Shown piece after piece: positions 11,629 through 23,560 of a DNA stretch of 64,000 nucleotides. Within the stretch, counting starts at the first letter, position 1. Every line of letters begins with the position of its first letter. This DNA comes from Siphonodentalium dalli. Lineage: Eukaryota; Mollusca; Scaphopoda; Gadilida; Siphonodentaliidae. The DNA lies in NCBI GenBank assembly GCA_032622095.1, contig CP136064.1, forward strand, positions 217,138,205 through 217,202,204. The letters are read 5' to 3'. Below the pieces are notes generated by a model. That model made no database searches, was not told the origin of the DNA, and saw nothing but the letters and a program-made list of their open reading frames with translations. Position numbers and translations under genes: made by a program.

Positions 11629-12254
11629 TTCTTGGTAAAATATATTCCAAACGAATAAACACAGCAGTCTGAACAATATGAAAACCGAATGTGAGTGCAA
11701 TCTGATTTCCCGATAGTAAATAATTCTCTGAGAAAGTATTGTGTTCTCTCACTATCGGCGTGCATGCATCACATAATCTCCCAAGCAACATTTATGTTAA
11801 CAACAGAACTCACAATGTGATATATTTCGTCTACATTGGAGGATCCTCCAAGCAACTTAAATCGGATTAAACGTTATTTAGTCAGTTACATGAGTACTGT
11901 ATAGGATTAATAGATTAACACAAGAATGTGTAATATATTTCACAGCGAGATTATATGACGTGTACACTTTAATAACCAAATAATGTAAATGATCGGTTGT
12001 GTTGAAATATAGTATCAGACGTCTAGAATGGAAGAATGCGATAAAAGTCAATCAATGAAAAAAGATATGCTGAATGCCAAGCCACTACCATATGCTCTAA
12101 TGTTGATCCTGTCCATGAGTATAGGTGAAAATAAATTTAGCTGTTTAATCACATGCAATATCTGGAATGGTGACGCCTTGAAGGTACAGATGTGTTATGA
12201 TTTTTTTTCTTATTGATCCATGTTGACTTTTCAGTTTAAAGATGCATAATACGA
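11629..12254. other. Upstream region of the eEF1A-like gene
   Basis: AT-rich DNA 5' of the eEF1A-like start on the minus strand. I see no clear TATA box, 5'UTR exon or second gene. Short inverted pairs such as GAACACAATACTTTCTCAGA near 11,725-11,745 were not pursued. Confidence 0.3.
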
Positions 12255-12700
12255 ATTATAACACTCCCAAATTACCATTTCTTTGGCTTATGGGATAAAC
12301 AAATATTTGATTCGAGTTGCATGAAGAACCCACCAATCAAACTCAGAGTGATCAGATAACGATTTTTGAAATTTGTTATTTCTCGAGATCTATATGTAAT
12401 TTTTGGCGGCCTGACAAATGTTCCTCAAGCCGACGGTCTCTAACCAGATTGCGGATGAAGACGGATAACTCTAAAATCAAGTGGCTTTGTGTGTTGACAA
12501 TCCGGCCAAATTTCGTTGAGCAAAATGTTGATGCATAACACGTTTTGTGCAATTTTATACTACAATTGACTGTGGTTAGCATTATGTTTGGGCAATTAAT
12601 CGATTATGATAACTGAAGCGGCATTTCAAAAAATGTTGTTGTTGGAATCTGATGATATGGGAACCATCGATTCGGATTGAGTGCTTTTTAACAATAATTT
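12255..12700. repeat. Diverged copy of the TTAAAGGTACTC palindromic element
   Basis: Contains the family landmarks in order: AATTACCATTTCTTTGGCTT, a TTTGATTCGAGT block, GGATAACTCTAAAATCAAGT, and ATCGATTCGGATTGAGT near the end. It matches 24,760-25,195 in the opposite orientation. Confidence 0.6.
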
Positions 12701-12820
12701 TATCAACCATCTTTATGAATATTAGTGGTATAAAGCTAGTTTACAGTATTATTAATATATAACAGTGGCGCATATTTAGACAGAGGGTATGATGACTGGC
12801 GCATTACTTAGGTCCAAATC

Positions 12821-12893
12821 AGTTCTGATTAAAACCATACTCAGACTCTAAAATCAGTACTTTTAGAGTCTGAGTATGGTTTTAATCAGAACT
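12821..12893. repeat. Perfect 33-bp hairpin
   Basis: The stem 12,821-12,853 pairs without mismatch with 12,861-12,893 around a 7-base loop (TCAGTAC). GGTCCAAAT flanks on one side and GGTCCAAATA on the other suggest a small inverted-repeat element with a near target duplication. Confidence 0.8.
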
Positions 12894-13879
12894 GGGTCCA
12901 AATATGTTTTCATGGGAAGGATATACGCACGGGACGACCATGATATTTTAGTTATCACCCTTGGTCAACTCGAATTTTTGCATTGGTGGTAATCATCAGC
13001 ATGTGATTCGTGATTAACTCAATCGCAAACATGTGTTTTCGTGAGTAAATCCAGCCAGAAATGGCAAGTGATTTTCAACAAAGAATTTTCTGGATCTATC
13101 TGGTGAAAAATCTTGAATTTTACATATGATAATTTTCAATATATATAGAATCAGAGCAATTATAAAGAGACAATGACAATAATGGATTTTAATACATTTG
13201 AGAGGTTGAAAATATTTGTTTCGTTTCTGTCCCTTTAGGTACCGAGAACTGCCAGAATTTTTTTTTAATTTCAAACAACATGTCAACCATCAAATAGCTT
13301 AGAGTCTTGACTCCATGAGAGGAGGCCTCATTTGTATCATAATGTTGAGTTAGCTTTTTAATTGCATATTATAGCATCATACCCCATGTATTATAATGAA
13401 GAATAAAGCAGTCACAAATATGCCAGCCCAATGAAAACAAATGTTCAAATGTGGTGCTGCCCACTCATGCAAGCAGGGAGCGATCAACATAAATTAGGCC
13501 ACAGTGTTAAGAGATATGGTGGTCAGATTTAACTTGGTTATGAACCCATGACCCAGAACTCAACTGAGCCCAATTTTTCAATGACCAACAAGCATGGCAT
13601 GAAAATTCTCAATAATAAAAAATTATTTATGGTAGTTGTCTTTCTGAATGAAAATAATCATTTAATTTCATGAATCAAGAAAAATTAAGTCTCCTCTCAT
13701 GATCTTCAGATATGATATCATTACGCCACACCGTGGTGTTGCTTGGTACGCAGATTTTCATATTCTGTGGTCGATCGATAATACACTGAGCGACTGCTGT
13801 ATTATTATGGTTACCGATAGAGTCACGATAGTACAACAAAGATTAGCACATGTGTTTACGTCACCGGTGTACTTGTGGG

Positions 13880-14660
13880 GGCATGTTTCTATTATGAAGG
13901 TTCGCTATCCCGAAGGTCCGCTATTCCGAAGGTTCTCTATTCCGAAGGTTTTTGTTATTTTTAGGTTAATTCTATATTCTAAAGTATTGAGACTAATTTG
14001 AGAGGGTTCATTTATCACAAAGATTCTTTTTACGGAGTGTGCGCTCACATCCGAACTGATCCTGCGCGCATACCGATACAGATACAGGAGGAAATAACTT
14101 AACTTAGAACATTAAATGTGATTTTGTTTTGTTTTCGCGGGTTTCCTTGAGATTTAATGTCATTACGTGGGCCCATACTTTTGAATTCTTGGCATATAAT
14201 ATGAATGTTGTGGTATATTGTGGACCCTCCCGCATTGGGACATGACACAGGTACAGTTGACTTAAGTGATGTTCTGTGTGGGCTCCAATTTGGAGTTCAA
14301 TATTTTAAGGGCCAAATTTAGGATTTTATGGGCCCATACCTTTGAACTCTGGGCATATAATATGAATATTGGGGGCATGTCTCTAATCCGAAGGTTCACT
14401 ATCCAGAATGTCCACTATTCCGAAATTTCTCTGAATGTTCGCTATTCCGAAGGTTCACCAATTAGAAGGTTCGTTATTCCGAAGGTTCTGTATTCCGAAG
14501 GTTTTTGTTACCGGTATTTTAATTCTATATTCTAAAGTATTGGGAGGGTTCATTATCACGAAGATTCTTTTTATGAAGGAAATAACTTAAAACATTAAAT
14601 GTGATTTTGTTTTGTTTTCGCGGGTTTTCTTGAGTTTAATGTCATTACGTATGACTTTAT
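13880..14660. repeat. Tandem pair of units with ATTCCGAAGGTT minisatellite
   Basis: The block 13,880-14,165 recurs at 14,350-14,650. Both begin GGGGCATGT, carry several degenerate copies of the 12-mer ATTCCGAAGGTT, then TTCTATATTCTAAAGTATTG, and end in GTTTTGTTTTCGCGGG and TTTAATGTCATTACG. No coding potential was seen. Confidence 0.65.
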
Positions 14661-15129
14661 TTCTCATTAAATATTCACGCCAAGCAGCCCACACAATTGC
14701 TATGTTTCCATGCGATTTAATGTCACTACGTGTGACCTAATATCTCAATAATATGAGGCAAGAGTACGCCTGCTAAAGGCGAATTATAACAGTGGGGCTA
14801 TAACGCTCAATGAATACTGGGAACTATAACAAACTGCGCAGCAGAATATCGCTGATTAAACGAGTATGAGATGAGCCTAACTGCAATTGTGACTTTGTTT
14901 AAAGGCCCACTTAATTTTCGAGTCATTCATTTTTGTTATAGTATATACGGTTTTAATAACAATTTATGCCATAAAATTTGAATAAATTACTATAATTCAT
15001 CACCATTTGAAACGCAGAATCCTTCTATCTCCTAGTTTGAAACACCTTTAAAATACCGCGACAAGTCGTGCGTCGTATATCTAGCAATTAGCAACTAACA
15101 TGTCCTCTTCGGCTTTCCATAGATTTCAA

Positions 15130-15640
15130 CGTAATTTGATACTTATGGGTATTTGTGTCCGGGAAGTGTTTTGGACGGGTCAAATCGTGAGCCCGACCTG
15201 ACCTTTAAAACTGTCAATGCAAGGTCAATTTGGGTAAAACGGACAAATTTAGGCGAAATTTGATACCTAGGGATACTTTTGTCCGGGGAGTGTTTTGAAC
15301 GGGTCAAATCGTGACATCGGCGTGACCTTGACCTTCAATGTGGTCAATCAAAGGTCAAATCGGGTAAAACGGATGGATTTCGACGAAATTTGATACCTAT
15401 GGATACTTTTGTCGGGGGAGTGTTTTGGACGGGTCAAATCATGACTCCGACCCTACCTTGACCTTCAAAATTGTTAATTAAAGGTCAAGTGGGGTAAAAC
15501 GGACGGATTTCGACGAAATTTGATACCTAGTGGTACTTTTCTCCGGGTGGGGGTGTTTTGGACGGGTCAAATCATGACCCTGACCTGACCTTGACTTTCG
15601 AAATAGTCAATTGAAGGTCAAATCGCGCCTTTCGCCGGAA
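15130..15640. repeat. Tandem array, 124-130-bp unit, about four copies
   Basis: The units start at 15,130, 15,254, 15,384 and 15,514 with CGAAATTTGATACC or a close variant. Each contains GTGTTTTGGACGGGTCAAAT, then TGACCTTGACCTTC, then GGGTAAAACGGA. The array ends beside the CCCGGACGAAGTCGGG element end at 15,658. Confidence 0.8.
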
Positions 15641-16521
15641 ATCAGATGGGAAACATCCCGGACGAAGTCGGGCCCATCAGCTTGTGTAATAAAGAAGACA
15701 GTTTGAAGAAAGTAATGTATAACACGAGAAACGGGAAAACTTGAAATATAGAAGTATGCAAATTTCCCAGATAAAATTTGAAAGCTAGTTTATAGAATAA
15801 TTGTATTATAATTTATATTTATGGCTAATAATATGATCTTGGTGGCGTTACCATTTCCGACTATGGTTTTCTTGTGTATATATGAAATGCACTTTCGAAA
15901 AAAATCTGTTTTACAGTAGTTCTCGGTACCTGAACACAGTAAAATTTTAAAGATTTGTCATGCCATAAAAGTAAAGTATATGAGATTATAATAACCAAAT
16001 GTCCAACGGTTCTTATGTATGGTACCACAATAATATCTTGTACAAAATTTCACAAAGATATTCCTGATAGATTCAGAGAAAATACATTTTGAAATACCAG
16101 GAAATTTTAGCAAAACATGCGTCTGACCCTTAATCGGGGCGCTTAATCGGATTATTAAAATCCGTGTCTTCCGTCATGTACTAATACACCGCAACTTGTA
16201 GTCTTGATTGACAGCCGTCTTGTTCCAATAGTTCTAAGTCAAACTCCATACAGCGCCCTCTACGTTACACTGCGAAATAGCACTGCCATAAGGACATTTT
16301 TTGGTAACAATTTCTTACGTGTTTTTAATTCTTATGTTTTAGGGTTACAATTGTCTATGTCTGGTCCAGTTCATATTGTTCTTATAAATACCGAAAGAAT
16401 ACCAAAAGAATTACCACTATTGCAAACATTTGGCGGTCAAAATAAGATAATAGGTGAATAAATATAGTTCCGACGATTTACTGCGCCAAAAATAGACTTC
16501 CTAAACTTGTGTTTTTGTAAA

Positions 16522-17064
16522 ATGGCGACATTCATGAATTTTAAATCTGCGTTAAACATTTCTAAAGATTTAATCGGAGTTAAGCATGATTTGAAAGAGA
16601 AGCAGATCGAAGCACTTCGATTAATATACGAAGAACAACGAGACGTCATCGTTAATCTGCCGGTTGGTTACGGAAAAAGTTTAATTTATTTGTTGTTGCC
16701 AAATTTGCTGAAGAGTGAAGGCGAAGCTAGTGAAACTACGAAAGTTAAACAGAATTCGAATTCCACAGTTTTAATTATAAGTCCTCTTAATATCATACAC
16801 GAGGACCAACTTTCCAAGATAGAGAAACTTAACTTGAGAGGATGTAAGCTTAACATTGACTGCAAAGTGACCACCAGCAGAGATGAATGTGTCAATATAC
16901 ATGAACTCATACAGGGGAAGATTGTGTTTGACATAATTTTTTGTCACCCTGAGACACTGCTAAACTGTAAACAGCAAAACTGGGGGAGTGTTGATTGGCA
17001 GTGAAAGTTTCCAGAGAATTGTTTCTGCCATTGTGATAGATGAGTGTCATATTGTTGAAAAATG
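16522..17064 (+). pseudogene. RecQ-like DExH helicase, N-terminal exon, one frame slip
   Basis: Opens MATFMNFKSALN, then Walker A as LPVGYGKSLIY (residues about 46-56), motif Ia region VLIISPLNIIHEDQ, and CHPETLLNC. The frame then breaks at a run of five G (16,982-16,986). Skipping one G restores a frame with SAIVIDECHIVEKW, which is motif II (DECH). A GTGAGT donor follows directly at 17,065. The helicase core beyond motif II is not found downstream, so the gene is truncated here. RecQ-type enzymes unwind DNA 3' to 5'; this piece alone cannot. It may belong to a transposon or be an expanded helicase family member. The family call is good; the state is uncertain because the break sits in a homopolymer. 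Confidence 0.75.
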
Positions 17065-17969
17065 GTGAGTTTGAACCCAACATACATGTAGTGTTTCCTA
17101 TACGGTACTGGTACTGATGCTAATGGGGTCGATGTCTTATGTTTTATACATAACATAGTAGTCGAAAATCTACGGGATACCGGTACTAAAGATATCCCAA
17201 TGTATAGTCAATTTTGGACTAATAACATACTAGTAGATGCACACTGTGTGCATTTCTGTATACATAAATGCACACCAGTCACGTGATAGTGTCGTTCTAG
17301 TGTAGTAGTTTTCTACATAAATGCACACGTGTTTGATATTTTTGCAAGCAGGGCATATGCCATATTTTTCATCTGATTTTGCGAGAATCGATATATACTT
17401 TTTTCACGAGAATCCAGGGTAATTTGCGAGAATATATACGAAAATCTAGATTTGGATTCTCGCCGAAATATAAGCCCTGGTAAGTTGAACTACGGTAAGT
17501 TCATTTTCTTCCGTTAATCGATCAAACAACCATGTAGTTCTTTTGGTCACTGTTTAATATCGGTACTGTAAGATCAATATGCGACCGATGATCAATTTTA
17601 TTGCAGTTTCATAATTGTGAGAAAAGAAAGCCTTTTATCAGAACCACGGAAGAAAATATAGTCTGAATTGAAGCAGACGGCAATTATTTACGACAACATT
17701 TCATTCTCACGCCGACTGAAACTGGAGTGCATTTATCGTTACGACCATGATCCCATTAGCTGATTGTAGTTTGTATTCTGTAATAATAACTGAGATGCCA
17801 AAATAATTAAATATATTATTATCTGGTTGGCAATTATCGCAATACGTCATGGGAACACAGTGTGCATACATGTAGGCCTACCATAACTTTATAGTATCGC
17901 AAGTTGGGTATGGGAAGACTGTCATTTATTTTATTGCTCCAATATTTATTAAAATTAAAAAAGAATGTA
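17065..17969. other. Sequence between the two helicase fragments
   Basis: AT-rich DNA following the helicase donor. I searched it for the expected next helicase block (motif III onwards) and found none. It contains short pieces such as GTGCATTTATG repeated in inverse near 17,245 and 17,320, but no recognisable gene. Confidence 0.35.
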
Positions 17970-18809
17970 CGAGAATCAACAGTATTAATAGTAATAGTAT
18001 CAACAGTATTAATAGTCAGTCCATTGAATGTGATACCCCAAGATAAATGGACGCTGATCTCAATATTGAACCTGCCCGTTGGACACGAGAGCGAATGCCA
18101 CAACTGACAGTGCCAAGGCATTTTATGTATTATTACTTGGTTAACAGATATTTTTTTGGCTTAAAGATAGGGGAGGTGGGAGGAATAAAAAAATACAATC
18201 TGTATTTTTTTAAATTTAAATTGTCATAATAAAGAGTCGGTAGAAATAAAATATTTGCTGTATAATAATGTCCTCATCTAATATAAGCATGGGCAAATAT
18301 ATTTTTTTATTTGGATGTTCCATATAGATGCAAAACATTTGCTAATATCAGTGTCCACCTGGCATGATTACGTTGACATTACGTTGACATTACGTTGACA
18401 TTCAATAATCAATACCATAAATATCACCAGGTGGCTTCGCTGTTCAATCGATGTTGTACACTTTATTTCTAAAAACAATTACCGGTACATGTACACTGTA
18501 TGGCTGGATTAGTATTCCCATAGGCGGAAATAAAATAACCGAAAACTTAAATTTTCTTTTTATTAGAAAAAGCTTTTTTTGGGGGGTTGGGGAAATCCGT
18601 AAACCAAGTAGTAAAAAATTCAATGCCCAATGGAGTCGAATGGACATGTACCTGTGGCTGGCTGATGTTGCAAAAGGTGAGTTATTTTATCATATAAGAT
18701 ATCCTGTGGCATTATTGAATTTATCCGTTTGTTAAGACTTGATAAAGGACAGCTTTAAAGACACAGTTACTGCTGTTGTTGTGGATGAGTGCCGCATTGT
18801 TGAAACATG
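17970..18809 (+). pseudogene. Second, more decayed helicase fragment
   Basis: Repeats the order seen at 16.5-17.06 kb: STVLIVSPLNVIPQDK near 18,002-18,046 (compare STVLIISPLNIIHEDQ), then KGELFYHIRYPVALLN near 18,675-18,720 (compare QGKIVFDIIFCHPETLLN), then DTVTAVVVDECRIVETW ending at a GTAAGA donor at 18,810. The last exon-intron border falls at exactly the same codon position as in the first fragment. Motif II reads DECR, and stops and inserted DNA separate the blocks, so this is a pseudogene. The Walker A part is missing. Confidence 0.7.
18366..18401. repeat. 12-bp tandem repeat
   Basis: Three copies of ATTACGTTGAC(A) in a row inside the decayed helicase fragment. Confidence 0.8.
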
Positions 18810-18811
18810 GT

Positions 18812-20032
18812 AAGATATTTATCTCATTGCATTATTAAAGTGATGTGAAACACCCCGGTTGTGTGATCAAATAGATATGGAAAATATCTTTGCTCAAAGT
18901 TGTTATAATGTAATACATTAAAATATATGATAAGCCTACAGGCTACATGTAAGTTTGTATGCATATGTATGTATACCATATTCTTGAAATTCAGTTGAAA
19001 TATTTGCGAACAGCAGATATATTAAAATGAAGAAAAAAACAATGGCAATTTTTTGAATTTAAGATAAGTGTTAACATATTAAGCAGAGCCTGGTTGAACC
19101 ACATGATGGATCACTTCCATCCTCAAGCATTGATACCATTTAAAGGTGCTTTATCTCTTCCATGAACTTTCTGTTTCTGTTTTTGTATTTGAATGCAAGA
19201 TTTTTGTCGAGATAATTAGTTTGATTCTCAAATAAAGAACAAGGACAGAACAGTTTTTTTAGAACATTGTAAGATGTTTGCTTAGTAATTTATCTTCATT
19301 AAACTTGTGAAATTGTGGTTACATATTCTTTATCTTGAGTGGCTTTGGTATCCTTTGGTAATAATAATTCAAATAGTAATTGAAAAGTACTTTCATTGAG
19401 TTAGTATCAATTTTGAAGTGCTCTCGGGGAAATTATAAAGCATCTTAATTGTGTTCTAAATATACATGTGAAGGGGCAGATTGCTTGAGGCCCCATTGTT
19501 CATAAAACCAGGTGTCTGCATGTACATATATGTAGTGATAAATTGTGCGAGTCGAACATTTGTTTATATACATTATAATGATTATACAGCATGTAAAGAG
19601 TGAGCAATAAGCACAACACTGTGCAAATGTTTTAGGAGAGTGATTCACTGTGACTCATTCAACACCGAAATCTTGAAAAGGCGAGGGTTAGTTAGGCCTA
19701 AAAAAAAGACGTTTGTTTCCGCTAACTGACCGACCCTATTTTAAACCCAATTCATATCATAACAAGATGCAAAACATTTATATATATTGACATAAGAAAT
19801 TTAAGTTTACAAAAAGATTTAAGTTTAACAGTTGGAATCATACTGTAAAGTATGTTTGGCTTTATCTAGCTTTCATCTCTCATTTCAAGCAGGATAAGCA
19901 TAATCCATTGAACCAAAAGATATATGACAATGACTTATAAGCATTTCCAATCCATACATATATAAAAATTTCCAAAGTTATGCTTGAGAAACTTGATCAA
20001 ATTGACCTCTCAGTAAAATTCAAAACACTGAC
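18812..20032. other. No gene seen
   Basis: AT-rich sequence without coding continuity or strong repeats. It follows the donor of the second helicase fragment but no matching downstream exon could be read. Confidence 0.35.
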
Positions 20033-20250
20033 TCAAAGTGCCCTAGATTTAATAGCTCTAAATTGCGATTGCATGTACTCCGACAAATTTTTCATGCAAC
20101 TACATTTGAACTCATAATTAGATGACACTCTGTTGAGACACTTCTGACAGATGGAAGCACTCGCCGGTAATTTATCAACAGATGCCCCGAACAAAGATGT
20201 TAATTTCTGACGCACTTCGTCTTTGATACATTTAGTTTTGTTTAACTTAA
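20033..20250 (-). pseudogene. Cysteine-rich (possibly zinc-binding) coding fragment
   Basis: The minus-strand frame runs CIKDEVRQKLTSLFGASVDK, LPASASICQKCLNRVSSNYE, then FKCSC and a short end with stop TGA at 20,033. LP..ICxxC followed by Y.F...C resembles the second half of a ZAD-type or related N-terminal zinc-binding module. No first CxxC pair and no start were identified; the frame is closed by a stop at about 20,260. It is not clear which transcript it belongs to. It could be an internal exon of a gene carried by the 16.2-22.6-kb element. Confidence 0.3.
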
Positions 20251-21692
20251 AACATCGAGATTTGTCTTATGTTAAGCAGGCAAAACACACAGCTTTCGAT
20301 TTTTTTCGGGGAGTTGAACTTGAAAAGCCCGCGGACATTTTGAATGGGATTCCCCAGTCTAAAAATAGAGGTATCCCTCCGCATAAAAAAGTTACCATCC
20401 TTATGGCAGTGGTATATCAGCGTAGCGATGAGAGATAACTCTGCCTGGAGTTTGGTTCTAAGTATGCTTGGTTGGAGTCAGGTCCGTCCTGGTTACGCAA
20501 CTTGTCGCTCACCTTAATATTCGGAAATTTCCGTCTATCTTCGGAAGTTTCCGGCTGGTTTGCTTATTGCCAACAGTAAACACTTCGGTTATTTGTGGTA
20601 AGATTTATGCCATTATTCTCTTCTTAACTTTATATTTAATCGCATATCACCATATAATATAGGTTTGGTAAACATCAGACCTATTTTCTTTAGTTTCTGT
20701 CAATTAGCTATCGCATTATTTAATAAAGTTCACATGAATATGTTTTATACCTCGAAAATAGGGCATGTTATTGTCAATGGGCGTGGTCATCCTATTATGG
20801 TGTTGTTTCTTATAATAACTATCAGGTGATGTAAAGAGAACTGACGATCAATAGGGCGCTGGAGACAATAAGTTGGGTGCAGTGGAAATTACATATTATT
20901 CCTGAACAATTTGACATTATTTGACACAGATAGTTCAGCCTCAAGTCAAAGTAGGGATGTTCAACAGGTCAACTTCAAGCACATCCTCATGATGATCCTG
21001 CATTCCACTATTATTATTATTGGTATTGGTATTGTAGCGGTATATGACCATAACATATTCATGTTTCCTTTAGATGCATCGGGAATATAAGTTGCACAGC
21101 CAAATTTCACTCTTAACAATAATCAATATCGCAGCGAATGAACAGCACTAGTCTTCCGACAAAATTTGTTTTGCGCCAGCTTTGTTATAGGGCCATTCTC
21201 AGAAAAGTTGCTACTTTAGTAGGGAAATATGTCCTTTGTGTCAAACATAATCGACTTGGGTGTTTCTGTGCTGAAACTCACTTTTTCAGCACTAATTTAG
21301 GTCATATTTCGTGGTTGAGAGAATTTCTCTCATTCCCGTTACCAATTCAGACTGAGAATCTACTCAAAAGTTCACCAAAATACCTAAATTGTTTCAAATT
21401 CATTGTCCTAGACGTGATTTGCGTAATAAAATACCTTCATACTCCAATAACTCCCAGAAATATCGTGATATTTCTAATTGTCTGAGAAGCAGTTTGTCCA
21501 TATGTAAAAAAAAACAACAATTGTCCCCGACTCTCGTGAGATAGGGCGATCCTATTATTCTGCGGTTCACTTGTCCTCAAATACCAGACAAGATACGTTA
21601 CCGGCGAAAATTGTAGTCAAACATGGCCGAATAGATGTACAATATGCCCCATTTTTCGTTAAAAAATGCGTAACTAATAACAGATTAGAATA

Positions 21693-21785
21693 AACAATGG
21701 AAAAACCCATAATCGTCTTTGAGTTTCAACAGCAGCACAAACAATGGAAAAACCCATAATCGTCTGAGTTTCAACAGCAGCACAT
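21693..21785. repeat. 46-bp tandem duplication
   Basis: Two adjacent copies of a block starting AACAATGGAAAAACCCATAA and ending TTTCAACAGCAGCACA; one has a 2-base deletion. Confidence 0.8.
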
Positions 21786-23071
21786 ACACCAGCTTAAAAT
21801 TACTGTGTTACGATAACATAAAGCAAGATACGTTACCTGCTCATGTGGATCTTGTGAACTAAATATACTGCTTAGCGGAATTTTACTTTATTTTCGACCT
21901 TCCCGTGATCGTTACATGCTGACGTAAAATGTGATACTGCCAATGTGAGTATATACCAATGCTAATTGAATAACGTCGGCAAGATATGTGATAACAAGAT
22001 ACGTTACCGAAAATATACTACTCTGATTTCGCGCCATTACATGTGGAGCTAGCGTACGTGGTTGGTGTCTCGACGAAGCACCTTCGCCCAGCAACAAAAC
22101 ACTTCTGCTATTACCACGTCCGAATCTGTTCTGCGTAAGCCACATTGAATGTAGGCCTAACATTCGAAATAATAAGTGCATGTGCACTGTGCAGGCACAT
22201 GTGTGGATACATTTTGGCCCATTTTTGGGTGTATTCTTGTTTTGAGTAGTGATCGAAGTGAACATTTCGTAGTTCAGGTTGCGAATGTTGCGTAAGTTTG
22301 GACCCCAGAAATCTTGGCATTGCGAGGGAATTTTTGTGTGCAAGTTGCTCTTCCCCAGGAAAACACCACAGGCACTCGTTTTTCCGGTAACATATCTTGC
22401 ATTCAATTTGGCGCAAACCATGCTTGAAAGACAACTCTGTTCGCGACAAAATTAGCAGTGAAAAGCACGTGCGTTTTGGCGGGAAAATGACAGTCCGTAT
22501 TCTGTAATCAGCCCTGGGAATTGTCGTCGGGAAAGTTAACGACAATGCCGAGGTGAAAGGACGGGTCTGACTCCAAGCATAGTAGGAACTATTGGAACGA
22601 GACGGCTGTCAATCAAGACTAAGGTGAAAGTCGAAATCACCAAATTCACCAGAAGGGCTAATTCCCAATTTCCCCACCCAGGTGTGACATCGCAGCTGAA
22701 TCAGTAGTTCGATATATTACGTTATTAACGAAATACTACGTATTGTAACTGTTGTTATTTACCTTTAAGTATTGTGTGCATACTTGAACTACTTAATCAG
22801 CGGAGAGCTGTCCATTTGTACAAACAGACGTACAGTGCAGTAATTTCATAGTAAACGGGAATATGTCAGGGATTTGGGAAGCATAAAACGGCACACTGCA
22901 TTATTAATATTTCTGTGTCATAATTAGGTCAGTGAGGCACATTCACCTTGGGTCCTCGGTTGCACGTGTCCTTTGTCTCTCCACTCAGTCCCTATCAATA
23001 CTCTCTTAGTATTAACTGGTTCTGCCAATAAATACATTCAGGTAAGTACAGAGAACCACTGCAGATGGGAA

Positions 23072-23560
23072 TTAAAGGTACTCAATCTGATAAAACTCAT
23101 CTCAATTACTATTTCAATGGCTTCGGGGGTCAAAAATATTTGATTCGAGTCGAGGAAGTCACCCATCAAAGCTCAGATTTGTTAGATATCGATTTTAGAA
23201 ATCTATTATTTTTCATTATCGGGAATTCTTTCTGGCCCAGTACGTAGTCAAAATTGCGTTATTATTACCACTTGATTTTAGATTTATCCATCCTTGTCTG
23301 TTTGAATAGAGTTTTGGTGTACTCATCTCGAGCAGGTTTCAAAATTGACGGCAATTATTAGTACTCATCTCGAGAAATTAACAAATTTCAAAAATCAATA
23401 TCTAATAACTGTGAGCTTTGTTTGATGGGTTCCTCGACTCGAATCAAATATTTTTTACCCCCAAAGCCAAAGAAATAGTAATATAGGACCCTCTGATCGG
23501 ATTGTTGTTGTTGGAATCTGTTGAGATGGGGACCCTCTGTTCGGATTGAGTACCTTTAAG
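23072..23560. mobile_element. Palindromic MITE, TTAAAGGTACTC family, near-complete copy
   Basis: The ends TTAAAGGTACTCAATCTGAT and TCGGATTGAGTACCTTTAA are inverted. The arms carry the shared AATTACTATTTC, GGCTTCGGGGGT and GATATCGATTTT blocks in inverse order. It is nested inside the 21.2-25.8-kb candidate element. Confidence 0.7.

Larger units (their letters stand above)
13020..16126. repeat. Dispersed repeat A, second copy, split by a 2.2-kb insertion
   Basis: 13,020-13,712 and 15,884-16,126 align to consecutive parts of the copy at 300-1,472. The material between them (13,713-15,883) is absent from that copy and contains two tandem copies of a GGTTCGCTATTCCGAA-rich unit, a partial repeat B and a tandem array. 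The insertion ends with a segment (15,804-15,883) also present at 7,650-7,730. Confidence 0.65.
16199..22621. mobile_element. Candidate 6.4-kb DNA transposon carrying helicase fragments
   Basis: A 36-base terminal sequence starting TAGTCTTGATTGACAGCCGT at 16,199-16,234 is repeated in inverse at 22,586-22,621 with one mismatch. Inside are two RecQ/DExH-like helicase fragments on the plus strand, the first starting 290 bp from the left end, and a cysteine-rich coding fragment on the minus strand. The pair could be the ends of one large element. A second inverted pair (21,185 and 25,837) overlaps it, so the region is at least partly rearranged. No target duplication is clear. Confidence 0.45.

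Noticed and set aside
21138-21485. 115-codon plus-strand frame
   Set aside because: It crosses the inverted end at 21,185 and has no conserved motif.
22111-22545. Two overlapping minus-strand frames of 144 and 169 codons
   Set aside because: They read through the same DNA in different frames. Some Cys pairs occur (CKICYRKNECLWC), but there is no family match I can name and no splice support; kept only as context for the 16.2-22.6-kb element.
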